Below are positions 50,709-61,757 of a stretch of DNA of 64,000 nt, piece by piece (within the stretch, counting starts at the first letter, position 1; each line of letters begins with the position of its first letter). A program made the translations under genes and the position numbers. The notes below the pieces were generated by a model that ran no database searches, was not told the origin of the DNA, and worked only from the letters and a program-made list of their open reading frames with translations. Origin of the DNA: Alviniconcha marisindica (lineage: Eukaryota; Mollusca; Gastropoda; Provannidae); contig JABMCL010000660.1 in assembly GCA_018857735.1 (NCBI GenBank), positions 170,001 to 234,000 on the forward strand, in the 5' to 3' direction.

Positions 50709-50746
<38 letters not shown>

Positions 50747-50747
50747 A
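50709..50747. repeat. Poly-C tract
   Basis: C run of about 37 without interruption. At 50818-50885 GTTT units grade into GTT and then GT units. Confidence 0.96.
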
Positions 50748-50885
50748 TACACACACCGCCACCACTACCACCGGTTTTTTCTTCTTTTCAGTTTGTTGTT
50801 GGTTTTTGTGTGTGTTTTGTTTGTTTGTTTGTTTGTTTGTCGTTGTTGTCGTTGTTGTTGTTGTTGTTGTTGTGTGTGTGTGTTA

Positions 50886-51238
50886 TTGCTATTGTTGTGG
50901 GGTTTTTTTGTGGTTGAAAAGAATCTCAACTTGATTCTATTTTGCGTGGAACTCCGAAACTCTTTGAGCCCCAAACATTTATTGGAGAACGCTGCTGATA
51001 CTGCAGAAAAGCCTTCATTATAATCATCAGCGCAGTCAGCAGCAGCAGCAACAGACGTAGCAGCATCTCTTGGCTCACACATTTACACGTCGGTCGTTAG
51101 TTCAGGATACTGAATACATCCTTCAACGCTGTCCCCCAAACACCAAGGCTTCTGTAGGACTCCGAAGGGAATGGACAAATCGTTGCCAGGCTTGCCGAAC
51201 GCTGGGTTGTCTCCGAAGAGGTGGGGACCGAAATGGGA
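50886..51238. other. No gene recognised
   Basis: T-rich then unique sequence. A frame at 51070-51297 has no recognised motif. Confidence 0.4.
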
Positions 51239-51412
51239 CAGAGGGTGTTACTGGCTTTGATTTCTCACATGAGCTCATAACGCTTTACAGTTATTAAGAA
51301 CATTTAAAATGACAAGATACAAAAACGCCACAGACACATAAAGTCAAGCAGATATTCCCTGCTCATCACACACAGAGACATGCACAGACAACCACACACA
51401 CACACACACACA

Positions 51413-51476
<64 letters not shown>

Positions 51477-52062
51477 CACATACACACACCAGTCAGTATC
51501 ATGTTAGGAAAAGGTGAGTTTTTTTAAGAGCTGATTTATCTTTTGGAAGTGTGTTCCAGAGTGTTGGAGCAAAGTTCTCCGCACGACTGAGTGTTGACAA
51601 GTGGTATGCACAGTATACGGCTGTCTGCGGAAGTAGACATGGCCAACAGAAGCCATTGCACCGAAGTGAAAAAAATGAAATTTTGCATTTAATTGTAGCA
51701 TCGATTGGAAGCTGATGCAGAGTGCGAAGATGAGGTGTAATATGGTCTGAATAGGTGCTTTCAAGACGATACGAGTTGTATTGTTCTGAACCTTCTGAAC
51801 TCTGTTTAGAAATAGAAGGTACAGAGGTCATCCAGAGAGGAGGGAATTACAACAGTCCAGTCGCAAAAGAACGAAAGCGGAAAGAAGAGTTTTGGTGGCT
51901 AGAACAGAGAGGTAATGGCATACTGAGTTGATACGACACAGTTTAAAGTCAGCAGTTCGGATCAGGTTAACTACATGTGAAGCCATAGTCAAGTGCATGT
52001 CAAACGTTACCCCAAGGTTTTTAGCTGACTGAGAAAAACGAACTGTCAAGTTCCCTACAACC
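51239..52062 (-). mobile_element. Second LINE remnant: RT C-terminus and 3' UTR
   Basis: On the minus strand, 52049-51828 encodes FSQSAKNLGVTFDMHLTMAS, RINSVCHYLS and LRLDCCNSLLSG. After a frameshift come SDHITPHLRTLHQLPIDA-like sequence, CRAENFAPTLWNTLP-like sequence and KSALKKTHLF. This is the C-terminal part of a CR1/L2-like RT, related to but distinct from the copy at 18470. The 3' UTR holds GT and GCGT repeats (51490-51395) and then ACTGTAAAGCGTTATGAGCT, resembling the TGTAAGCGCT terminal block of the other copies. Confidence 0.82.
51395..51490. repeat. (CA)n/(CGCA)n microsatellite in a LINE 3' UTR
   Basis: CA, about twelve CGCA units, then CA. It lies between the RT stop and the terminal block of the minus-strand LINE. 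Confidence 0.95.
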
Positions 52063-52162
52063 AGAGGACTTTAGAAGAGAAAGATGACCGAAACGAAATC
52101 AAGCCTGAGTCCGTCTGCCTACTAGCCGAATGCCTTAGCACTAGGCCCAGCGGGCTCATTGA
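52063..52162 (-). mobile_element. SINE head fragment at the LINE 5' truncation point
   Basis: The minus strand reads GAGCCCGCTGGGCCTAGTGC then TAAGGCATTCGGCTAGTAGG. This resembles the tRNA-like head of SINE family 1 (A box GGCCTAGTGCTAAGGC). The B box is poor. It lies exactly where LINE homology stops. Confidence 0.6.
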
Positions 52163-52985
52163 ACCAAGACTGGTCAACAATGGAGCGGCATAATTATGCG
52201 TATCAACAGGGAGGGGCACGATCCATGTTCTGCAATGCTCGTGGTCTGGTGTGGGGGATTTTGAGGGTCGGGGTGTTAGCGGACAAAACAACACTGGCTC
52301 ACTGCCAAGAACGGAGACAACTTTGATTGTCTAGCTGCCACCACGGAGTGAGCATGTGTGACTTAACTCTGTGGTGGACAGAAAATTATATATTAGATAG
52401 ATATAACAGAAATTCCTGTTACTCGTTGCAACTTCTTAGAATGAAGTTACGGAGCTAATTTTAAGGTGTATTTCGGCAGATTAAAATTAAGGTAGACTGC
52501 AAGATTGTTCGTTGTTGTTGTTGTGAATTGTTTTGTTGTTATTGTTGTTTTTCTTCCACATTATTGTTTGTTTGTTTGTTTTTTGTTTTAAAAAACTCTG
52601 ATGCCCTTCAGTTGTAACAGACCAAATTCCGTTAGGCCGATATCCGTTGAACCCAGTACCCCAGGTGTCGGGTAACACAGAACTGAATGCACAACGCTAC
52701 AGCAGACTGCTATACGTCAGAGAAATTTGCTACATGAACCGCTGTACGTGAAATGCTGGGCGACGGAAGAGTGTTGAACGATACATTGCCTTGCTCCTCA
52801 CGTTGGAATTGCATCTATTCGAACCTGTCGACCAAGCTGAGTCAGCCTGTCCCCAAAATGCCAGACAACCAGACCAGCATTTCAGTCTCTGTTCACGCAG
52901 CTGCAGTACCGGCAGGTAACCTTCAGACAGACAGCTTCTTCCGCCGTGTTCGAGTCCGCACGTGGGACCGCAGGAAGGCGAGGCA
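52163..52985. other. No gene recognised
   Basis: Includes TTG/GTT and GTTT runs at 52508-52585, otherwise unique. A frame at 52753-53064 runs into the TA repeat and is not supported. Confidence 0.4.
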
Positions 52986-52987
52986 TC

Positions 52988-52989
<2 letters not shown>

Positions 52990-53021
<32 letters not shown>
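52990..53021. repeat. (TA)n microsatellite
   Basis: About 15 TA units. Confidence 0.95.
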
Positions 53022-53025
<4 letters not shown>

Positions 53026-53389
53026 CCCACATTACTGGTCGTTCAAGACTACTTAGGGCCTTGACAACGGAGTCAAGGTTGCGGCTTAGCAGGGATAGAC
53101 TGATTAGAAGTCTGGCCCAGTCGAGCGAGAGTCGAGAGGAGTGGACCGGTCCAAAACACCGAAACTCTAAGACAACATCGGCGAAACCGACTGAAACCGT
53201 TGCCGTTATTTATTTTGTTTTCCCTACCGACGAATGATTGATTTCCCAAAATAGTATAAGACGGGAAATGGAGTGTCGGAGGAGAATGAAAGGGGTGTGT
53301 GTATATAACGTACTCTGTTCCACGCTTAAATGGGACTCCGGATGGCATGTCTAGTGGTCTCGGTCACCAAGTCTCGATCACGAAGACTG

Positions 53390-53600
53390 ACACCTTTAGT
53401 GTAAGCTGGGTTATTTGGTCTTTCCATAATCCACCGAACTCTGACATGGACTAGAGGCGCATTAAAATTGAAAAAAAGAAAGAGAGAAAAAAAGTGGTGT
53501 CTGTGATCCTTTTGCATGCGAATACACATGAGGGACCTCGGTTTAGTCTCATCCGAAGGACAATTGTACAGTCTGCACAGAACTTGACGTAAAACTCCAG
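53390..53600 (+). repeat. Dispersed repeat D, copy 2
   Basis: Blocks in order: ACCTTTAGTGTAAGCTGGG, TTTCCATAATCCACCGAACT, TGCATGCGAATACACATGAG, GGACCTCGGTTTAGTCTCAT and GTCTGCACAGAACTTGAC. The same order is found at 58745-58985 and, in part, at 18306-18458. An A-rich insertion at 53470-53500 interrupts this copy. Confidence 0.75.
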
Positions 53601-53859
53601 AACTAACTAACTAATCCTACTGTGAATACTTTGACAAGTCACCTTCCGTTACTCACATCTGATGGAATGTGAGTCCTTCTGTTTATAACTCCAAAGCCTG
53701 GTTAACAAGACAAAGGAAGTTATTCATTTTGTCACCTACTCCCCTCTTATGACTTCCTGGGGTAGTTTTTCTTATTTCTTCCTCCGCTCCCATCTCACCC
53801 ACTCTCTCTAAAATTATCGTAGTCATTTATAGCACGTGGTACTGACCCAACACAGATAA

Positions 53860-53942
53860 GATAAAATAAAATTGTTTATTGTCCATGCTAAAATCATACA
53901 CGGAAATTTGTCTCTTGCCTGCACATTATGAAACACTATAAT

Positions 53943-53945
<3 letters not shown>
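53860..53945 (-). mobile_element. Possible retroelement 3' tail next to (CA)n
   Basis: The minus strand reads AGAGACAAATTTCCGTGTAT, GACAATAAACAATTTTATTT and ATCTTATC. The order 'GT tract, then conserved block, then simple terminal repeat' resembles the LINE 3' ends elsewhere in the window, but no coding part is present. Confidence 0.4.
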
Positions 53946-54038
<93 letters not shown>

Positions 54039-54129
54039 CACCACCACAACACACACGCACACACGCACGCACGCACGCACGCACGCACGCACACGCACGC
54101 ACGCACGCACGCACGCACGCACACGCACA
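53946..54129. repeat. (CA)n and (CGCA)n microsatellite
   Basis: About 90 bases of CA, a CCACCACCACAA spacer, then CGCA units in two blocks split by ACACG. Confidence 0.96.
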
Positions 54130-54362
54130 CGGACTACGTAATTTACGGACGAGCAGTAATCACATCAGAGGATCCGGCATAAAATTACTGTCACATAAAG
54201 GCAATTTAAAAGACTCATTAAATGCATACAGTAAACTTCAGATTAGTCCAACGGACGCCAAGTTTTCTTGTGCCAAACATTAAGACTGAAAATGCGCTAT
54301 GTTTCTGATTACACACACACAGACACACAAAATCGACAACGTATTCTCTCTCTTTTTCTGGT

Positions 54363-54508
54363 CATCTCTGCCTGCCTGCCTGCCTGCCTGCCCCCCCTCA
54401 GTGCCTGTCCGTCTGTCTGTCTGTCTGTGTCTCTGTCTGTCTGTCACTGTCTGGCTCAGTCTCTCTGTTTTTTGGCGGAGGCGCACAGACAAACACACAC
54501 ACCACCAC

Positions 54509-54572
<64 letters not shown>
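54363..54572. repeat. (TGCC)n, (TGTC)n and (CA)n cluster
   Basis: TGCC units (54370-54392), TGTC/TCTG units (54405-54445), then CA at 54512-54571. The two tetranucleotides differ by one base, as at 7535. Confidence 0.9.
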
Positions 54573-54574
<2 letters not shown>

Positions 54575-55020
54575 AAACATGTCACGAATGCCGCTCGGCT
54601 GGGACTGCGTACTTTAAATAGACCCGGTGCGCCGAATGATGGCGGCGCATATCGGCACCTTCGCAGAAAATCTGAATGTTATGGCTTCAGTTGTGAGATA
54701 GCTGATTGGTTGCTCAGTTTGTTTACGTGAGCGAGCGCACGTTGACATGTACAGTTCTTGCTGGAGTTTTGCTCTCCAGCGAACATGTTCGCTCCATCCA
54801 GTAGACGCCCCGACGAGAAGGGGCCAACAAAACGCTGATGACATTTTGCCAACTTTCAGCCAATCGCAGCCTCCGACGAATTTTGGGCAAGCCTCTCCGG
54901 ATAGGGCAGTCACGTCGTCGATGTTGACTGGCCACTTACACTAATGAAAACAACAATGACTAGGGAAGGAAAGAACGCTAACACAGACATAGACATACCC
55001 ACCCACACTCACATACCCCT
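54573..55020. other. No gene recognised
   Basis: Unique sequence, moderately GC-rich; no domain in its frames. Confidence 0.4.
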
Positions 55021-55021
55021 C

Positions 55022-55023
55022 CG

Positions 55024-55060
<37 letters not shown>

Positions 55061-55061
55061 A
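55022..55061. repeat. Poly-C tract
   Basis: C run of about 37. Confidence 0.95.
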
Positions 55062-55084
55062 CACTCCACACACACACACAGATT

Positions 55085-55148
55085 CACATGCGAAAAGGGC
55101 GCGGTGAGCCTGCTCGAGAGCAGAGAATAACACATATAAAAGTGACCA
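55085..55148 (+). mobile_element. SINE family 2 tail fragment
   Basis: GCCTGCTCGAGAGCAGAGAA followed by TAACACATATAAAAGTGA, matching the tail at 22600-22645. It is directly followed by ACC and AAC trinucleotide repeats. Confidence 0.6.
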
Positions 55149-55453
<305 letters not shown>

Positions 55454-55507
55454 TCTTGAATCTTCTACATTCGGGTAGCAGCCTTTTCTGAAGGCGCTGA
55501 TATTCGA

Positions 55508-55882
55508 ACTGTTTTGGCCGTATGGTTGATGAGGACCGATGGAACCTCATGCGGTCGGAGCCGTCCGTCTTAATGCACTGGCTGCTACACGGTACAGCCC
55601 AGACTGACTGGTTAAAGCAAGGGGAAGGTCAACGTATTCAACATTGCTACTCGAGACGTGACATCCCTTGTGACCTCCGGCCTTCTCTTGACTTCAGTCC
55701 AAACGTCTGGTGCTCACTGGCTGGCGGATGCAGTTCATCAGTTTGGAATATAGCCAGCTGTATTTGGGAGAGTCGGGTTGAAACTGATGTGCTGAGCCGT
55801 TTCGACCGTACGGCGCTATGCCGACACACGATCCATTTGAGATCAGGTTCTGACGGTCCTTCACAACCATACGGCCGAAACA
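55508..55882. mobile_element. Foldback (MITE-like) element, about 375 bp
   Basis: The left end TGTTTTGGCCGTATGGTTGA, then TGAGGACCG, is matched in reverse complement by the right end, which reads from 55882 TGTTTCGGCCGTATGGTTGT, then GAAGGACCG. Similarity continues for about 40 bases. A related inner motif, TTTCGACCGTACGG, lies at 55800. The interior keeps an open frame with no transposase motif. Non-autonomous DNA transposon is the likely class; target-site duplications were not clear. Confidence 0.65.
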
Positions 55883-56193
55883 GCTTGTGTATTGAAAAGG
55901 CAGCCACCCAAATGTCGGTGTTTTCTACCGGCCTATAGGCCTACAAAATCAGTCAAAACATGCAAAACAGCTGGGTCATGGAGCCTCTTTAACTTGATGA
56001 GCCAGGTCACAGTGGATCACGAGATTGAAAGCGAGGTTAGGATGTGTAAAAATGGCGACAGCATACAGAAATTTTGTCGTCCGCAACGTAGCCTACACTC
56101 CTGTGCTTTGCTTCGTTGCATGAATATTCATTGGGAAAGGTCCTCACGGTGACAGTTAACGAGCGTCCGTCTGTCTCTTCCAGCTAAAATATT

Positions 56194-56254
56194 AGTCTTC
56201 GACCCGTCCGACTAACGACAAGTCGATGACCTGCCAGCTGCGCTATCGAAGACT
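56194..56254 (-). other. tRNA-like hairpin without a T arm
   Basis: AGTCTTCGA (56194-56202) pairs perfectly with TCGAAGACT (56246-56254). Read on the minus strand the next bases are TAGCGCAGCTGGCAG, a full A-box consensus. Then CGACT and AGTCG form a 5-bp stem around a 7-nt loop. There is no B box or T stem-loop, so this is not a normal tRNA gene. A decayed tRNA or SINE head is likeliest. Confidence 0.4.
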
Positions 56255-56391
56255 CAGAACGTTCGCTTCCTATTCATTGTTTTTGTCTTCGTTCTTTTGT
56301 TGCACGGGACGCTTGCGAAGGGTGGTGCCTGTAGTGTCTACGATAGTCCTGCACAGTTATGTGGGAACTATCTTCAGCCATGTGTTTAAGT

Positions 56392-56686
56392 AAATAAACA
56401 TGGTGCTTAACGTCCACAGAAACCATAAGACTTATTAGGGACGGGGAGAAAGGGGGAAAAGGGGGCATGAAGGTGGTACACTGTCACCACCAGAATGATT
56501 CCTGCATTAAGGTGGGCAGCGATGAGGGCCATTTTAATGTTTCAGAAGGAAGTGGTAGACAAAGTCACAAGACAGTGTACACAAACCACAACCTTTTTGA
56601 AGAGAAAGGAGAGCCGAAGCGGTATCGAACCGAGGTCCTTCCGCTTACCAGCCTAAGGCCTTGCCGCTAGGCCAAACCGGCTCACT
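56392..56686 (-). mobile_element. tRNA-derived SINE, family 1
   Basis: The minus strand from 56686 reads GAGCCGGTTTGGCCTAGCGG, CAAGGCC, GGTTCGATACCGC, then CATTAAAATGGCCCTC, CTTAATGCAGGAATC and GGTGGTGACAGTGTACC. It ends with GGTTTCTGTGGACGTTAAGC and ACCATGTTTA. Same layout as 18874-19208 and 47285-47608. Confidence 0.88.
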
Positions 56687-56883
56687 TTCGACCATGTAAC
56701 AGTACAACATGTTGAGTGTCAGCACACTCAGCCTTAGAGACCTCAGCCTAGGCTCCTTGCATAACTGGATGATTATACAGGGGGACCTCCAGAGTGTTCA
56801 GATGAGGAACGCTACTATGACGACTACATCAACAACAACAACGTTAGAAATCAGTAGGACCTAGTGGTATTACTATACAGCAA

Positions 56884-56884
<1 letters not shown>

Positions 56885-56970
<86 letters not shown>

Positions 56971-57021
56971 GTGTGTGTGCGTGTGTGCGTGTGCGTGCGT
57001 GCGTGGCGTGCGCGCGTGTGT

Positions 57022-57090
<69 letters not shown>
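56885..57090. repeat. (GT)n microsatellite
   Basis: Two GT runs, 56885-56970 and 57020-57090, separated by GT/GC-rich sequence with CGCGCG. Confidence 0.96.
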
Positions 57091-57092
<2 letters not shown>

Positions 57093-57097
57093 AAGGG

Positions 57098-57244
57098 AAC
57101 AGACAGGCAGGCAGGCAGGCAGACAGACAGACAGAGACAGAGAGACAGAGAGACAGAGAGACAGAGACAGAGAGACAGAGACAGAGAGAGACCGACCGAC
57201 CGACAGACAGACAGAGACAGACAGATACAGAGAGAGACACTGAC

Positions 57245-57285
<41 letters not shown>

Positions 57286-57450
57286 AATAGAGAGAGAGAG
57301 AGAGAGAGACAGACATGCAGAGAGAGTGAGACAGAGACACAGGGTAAGACAGACAGAAATAGAGAAAGAGACAGACAGGCAGGCAGACAGACAGAGTGAG
57401 ACAGAGAAGGAGAGAGACAGAGAGAGATACAAACAGACAGAGAATGAGAG
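57098..57450. repeat. GACA/GAGA purine-rich compound repeat
   Basis: GGCA, GACA, GAGACA, CCGA and GAGA units over 350 bases. Pure GACA occurs at 57247-57284. It is open on both strands only because of its simple composition. Confidence 0.93.
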
Positions 57451-57835
57451 AGCCGCCGGAAAAGCAGAGACACCACAACTGGATCGCTAGGCGGGCGGGC
57501 TGGCGGAAGAAGAAGAGGAGGCAGAACATGGTGGTGGTACCTGCAGGCACGTAACATCTTCCTTGAACTCCCTGAGGGCCAGTGAATTGCGCCGACACTG
57601 CAGTGCTTCTGGAAGACGGCCAGACCAGGCAGGCAGCGAGCGTCTGGCCACGGTGCGTGCTAGGCCGACTGCAGTCGGGCCGCGCTTTACAAACAAGTTT
57701 GGCAACTCGACATGGACAACTTCTGCTTCTTCTCAACTCACTTCCCAGTCTAAGTCTGTCTGTACACCAGGCTAAGTCATTGAGCGCTAAAGTCGTACGT
57801 GTTTGGCTGTCCTACTTAGATGTATGGGGGTGGGT
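57451..57835. other. No gene recognised
   Basis: GC-rich unique sequence between repeat tracts. Overlapping frames here have no known motif. Confidence 0.4.
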
Positions 57836-57956
57836 GGTGGGGGGGAAATGTGTGTGTGTGTGTGGGGGGGAGGTTGTGTGTGTGTGTGTGTGTGCGTGCG
57901 CGTGCGTGCGTGTGTGCGTGCGCGTGCGTGCGTGCGTGCGTGCGTGCGTGTGTGTG

Positions 57957-58044
<88 letters not shown>

Positions 58045-58066
58045 TGTGTGTGTGTGTGTGTGTGTT
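57836..58066. repeat. G-rich, (GT)n and (GCGT)n tract
   Basis: G/GT-rich start, then GCGT and GT in alternating blocks. The longest GCGT block is 57969-58046. Confidence 0.95.
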
Positions 58067-58740
58067 TTGTCCTTTAATACTATTGTTGTTCTCCTTCTTT
58101 TAATGATGACAATGATGGTGGTAGTGGTGATGGTGATGGTGATGGTGACGATGATACGGTGCAAGGCAGTGGTGATGGTCTAAACAAAAATTATTCGGAG
58201 TACGTCAAAATACGTACCGGCATGTATAAGAGAAGACGTGGGCCGCACAGCTACCAGAGCAGCTTTTGCGAGTACAGCGCGGCATTAACATTTAACACAA
58301 AGGTTTAGCACCATAGATTTGACAGATCCGGTGATTATAATGATGATGACGACGACGGCGGATGATGATAATGATAGCACAATCAGCAGCACCATTGTAC
58401 ATCAGCAACAGCAAGACCTGCAGCAACGTACAAACAGGGGCATCTATGGCGGCACCATATCTCTTTCTATGGTGGTAATTCTGGCAATTTATTTAGTTTT
58501 TCTGTGCACAGTGTATTGAGATGATTCATGTGACATAGACATCCTTAATTTTCGGGTCAGCTTACCTAGGCTGCTCCAATCAGCTTGTGGATTATACGGC
58601 CTAAACCCGACCTTTTTCATATGATGCATAAATATCCACCAGGTGGGCAACCATACGCCGGCTTCGGAGAATAGACCCTATTAAACTGTCCCCCTTCTTC
58701 TTCTTCTTCTTTTTCCGTATAGTGTCCAACTTCAACATTT
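58067..58740. other. No gene; GAT-rich patches
   Basis: GATGGTGATGGTG-type repeats at 58100-58160 and 58335-58375 (GATGATGACGACGACGG). A CTTCTT run lies at 58692-58712. No coding region is supported. Confidence 0.45.
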
Positions 58741-58744
58741 TGAA

Positions 58745-58985
58745 GACTCCTGACACTTTTACTGCAAGCTGTGTTATTTTGGTGTTTCTACAATCTACCG
58801 AACTCTGAAAGGACTACATGACCTTTAACGTGCGTATGTGATCTTTTTCAGTGCATGCGTATACACGCGGCGGACCTCGGTTTATAGTCTCATCTGAAGG
58901 ACTTTTTTGAGTCTGCACAGAATTTGACTCTGGAGAAATCTCCGGGTGGGCGCTGGCAAAGCCTAGTACGTAACCGTCACTCATC
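58745..58985 (+). repeat. Dispersed repeat D, copy 3 (most complete)
   Basis: Blocks: ACACTTTTACTGCAAGCTGT, TCTACAATCTACCGAACTCT, GACCTTTAACGTGCGTATGT, GCATGCGTATACACGCGGCG, GACCTCGGTTTATAGTCTCA and TCTGCACAGAATTTGACTCT, then TGGAGAAATCTCCGGG. The order agrees with copies 1 and 2. Confidence 0.75.
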
Positions 58986-59136
58986 CATTTGGTGACCGCG
59001 CTGGATCGTGCTTAACTTTGGCCTTCAAGAGCGAGTAGGCTGCCTTTGCTCTGTGCCACTGACTCTCCTATTCTCAACCATGTCAAAGAGTCCTCGAGCG
59101 GTACCCGTGCTGTGGCGTCCGTCTTTCTCGATCACG

Positions 59137-59495
59137 TCAAGCAGTTTTCGTTTTGGACTGGACACTGTGGAGTTAATCTCGGTCTCGACCACTTCCATGT
59201 CAAGAGGCTCCTTGGCCGTGGAACTGACTCTCTTTCTAAAAGCGTAACACATCAAGCAGTTTTCGTTTTGGACTGGACACTGTGGAGTTAACCTCTGTGT
59301 CGACCACTTCCATGTGAAGGGGCTCTTTGGCCGTGGAACTTACTCTCTTTCTAAAAACATAACACACCAAGCAGTTTTCGTTTTGGACTGGACACTGTGG
59401 AGTTAACCTCTGTGTCGACCATTTCCATGAGAAGGGGCTCTTTGGCCGTGGAACTGACTCTCTTTCTAAAAGCAGAACACACAAGCAGTTGTCGG
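59137..59495. repeat. Tandem repeat, 115 bp x 3
   Basis: Three units start at 59137, 59252 and about 59367 with AAGCAGTTTTCGTTTTGGAC. They include GTGGAGTTAA, CGACCACTTCCATG and GGCCGTGGAACT. A fourth unit is cut off at about 59495. Units differ at a few positions each. Since 115 is not a multiple of 3, the frame shifts from unit to unit. Confidence 0.92.
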
Positions 59496-60205
59496 TTTGT
59501 ATCCTGTGGTATTGACACGTCTTCTGAGCCAATGCCACATCAAGGATTTGTTGTGTCCCGATGTAACCCTGAGACTCACCTTCTCAGCTATATAATATGG
59601 GTTTCTGGTATGGGAGTCTCCTTCTAAACTACACCCAAGCCAAAACGTTAAGCAACTGTAAGAAGTAAGAAGCCTAATAAGCTTCATAATTATGCTCATT
59701 AGATAAAGTCAGATGACCATTTCAGAAAGTCAATAATGATTTGTAAAACCATTGACATTGTGGACGATCACTTCTGTGAATGGACTGGCTGTTTGTCTGC
59801 ATATTTGGCAGAGTCTGCTGACTGCAAGATGATACTTAAACTGTCTAGCAATAGTCTAGCAATTGCATGCTGAACCAAGCCAAACTTTGCCCTCCGGTAG
59901 CATTAGTCTAATGACTCCTGAAACTAAACTGCATCGTTGTAAAAGGTTGCTTATCTTTTGAGCTTGCGTATATTTACCAAATGAAGAAACTGCCGCGTTG
60001 GGCCCAATAGAAGTGACTTTTCTCAGCCATTACCACGTCAAAGGGTTGTTGTGTCCCTTTGTGACTGACTCCCTTTCGTAACAACTGCCAACCCTAATGG
60101 TGTTCCTGGAACAGACGGTCGTTGTCTTTTTCTTTTTTTAACATATCTAACTACGGAACGCGTCCGCACATGCACTCACAAAAGTACCATCGAAGCGGGA
60201 AAGAA
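59496..60205. other. No gene recognised
   Basis: Unique sequence. The word TCTAGCAAT occurs twice at about 59847 and 59859. Confidence 0.4.
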
Positions 60206-60558
<353 letters not shown>

Positions 60559-60560
<2 letters not shown>

Positions 60561-61314
60561 TCACCCACACCCCAACCTCAATCTCAACCTCAACCTTAGC
60601 CCCAGACAAATATCTTGCCCTCTGCCTTGTTTCAAGCCCATTACTGAGTCGACGGGATCAGCTGTGAGTTTTGAACGCTAGCCAAGCACAGCAAATACTA
60701 CTTCAACATCACATGTCTTGCTCATCACAACATGAGACAGCTCTGGAAAGGAAGAACGTCTCGAACAAAACTCAGAATTGAAGGGCCGTTTCGTCAGCAC
60801 AGAAAGCCACGGAGTAAAGCATTGTAGTGATGACTCAAACTGCATTACTACTAGGAAAATGACGTAACGATGATCATGATTACTATGATTAGTGATGCTT
60901 CAAAAAGTGGGGGGATACAATTTGTTTCTTTCGAATTTTCGTCTGTTTGTTTACGTTGTTGTTTGTTTGTTTCAGTGTTGTTTTTGTTGTTGTTCGTTTA
61001 CTTTTGGGGGGTTTGCACGTGTGTGTACCACGGCGACGTATTGTCATGGAATGTGCTAGACTCCTTGGGTAAGTATCTATACGAAGAAGCACTGTAAGAA
61101 GAACTTGTCTGAATGAAAATGTGCGCGGCAAGAACTGGAGCAGTCGAGTTTTAAACAGACTGCGAGGGTGATGATAGCCTCTGCGAAGAGTGTAGGGATT
61201 AGCACGTCTGGAGAGCGAAGTTGACGCCTCACAACTTCGATGCAAAATAGCCTCAGCTGAAGAAAAATTGCAACTGCCACTGTTGGCTCAAAGCCATGGT
61301 GAGAATGCGGTGGG
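60559..61314. other. No gene recognised
   Basis: CTCAA/CAACCT-rich flank at 60572-60597, then unique sequence. GTTTGTTT units lie at 60945-60985. Confidence 0.4.
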
Positions 61315-61342
61315 GGAGGGGGGGGGGGGGGGGGGGGGGGGT
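61315..61342. repeat. Poly-G tract
   Basis: G run of about 25. A TA run lies at 61416-61428. Confidence 0.95.
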
Positions 61343-61757
61343 TGTACGAGGGTCTAATACCCCCTACTCCACCCTCACTCAGACTGACAAAAAGACAAAA
61401 TAATCTCTAAAAAAATATATATATATATTTAAAAATAATATATTTAAAAAGACCAACAACAACAAAAATGGAAACCGACACTGCAAAAATGTCATTGATG
61501 GATCGACGGAAACGACCCAGGGAAGCAGAGTGCATGAAGCGAACCAGTCACACGGAAAGAGGGATGATTCTGCAGACAGACCGCTTCCCATAAGGGCGGC
61601 AAAACAGGCAGCACTGACGAGGCCGCGAATGGAGAACTACGGTGAAGGCCGGCTATGCTCCAGATGGAACGAAGACGAACGAATAGGTCATGCACGTGAT
61701 ACAATCGTTGTTTTATTGGCTGTCTGTTCACAGCAAGCTGATATTAGACCACAAGCG
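61343..61757. other. No gene recognised
   Basis: A plus-strand frame at 61530-61802 leads into the minisatellite that follows. The words AATAGGTCATG and GTAAGAGACGGC at 61683-61783 are early, decayed units of that array. Confidence 0.45.

Noticed and set aside
55522..55938. 138-codon open frame as a protein gene
   Set aside because: It lies inside a foldback element and overlaps both inverted ends, with no known motif.
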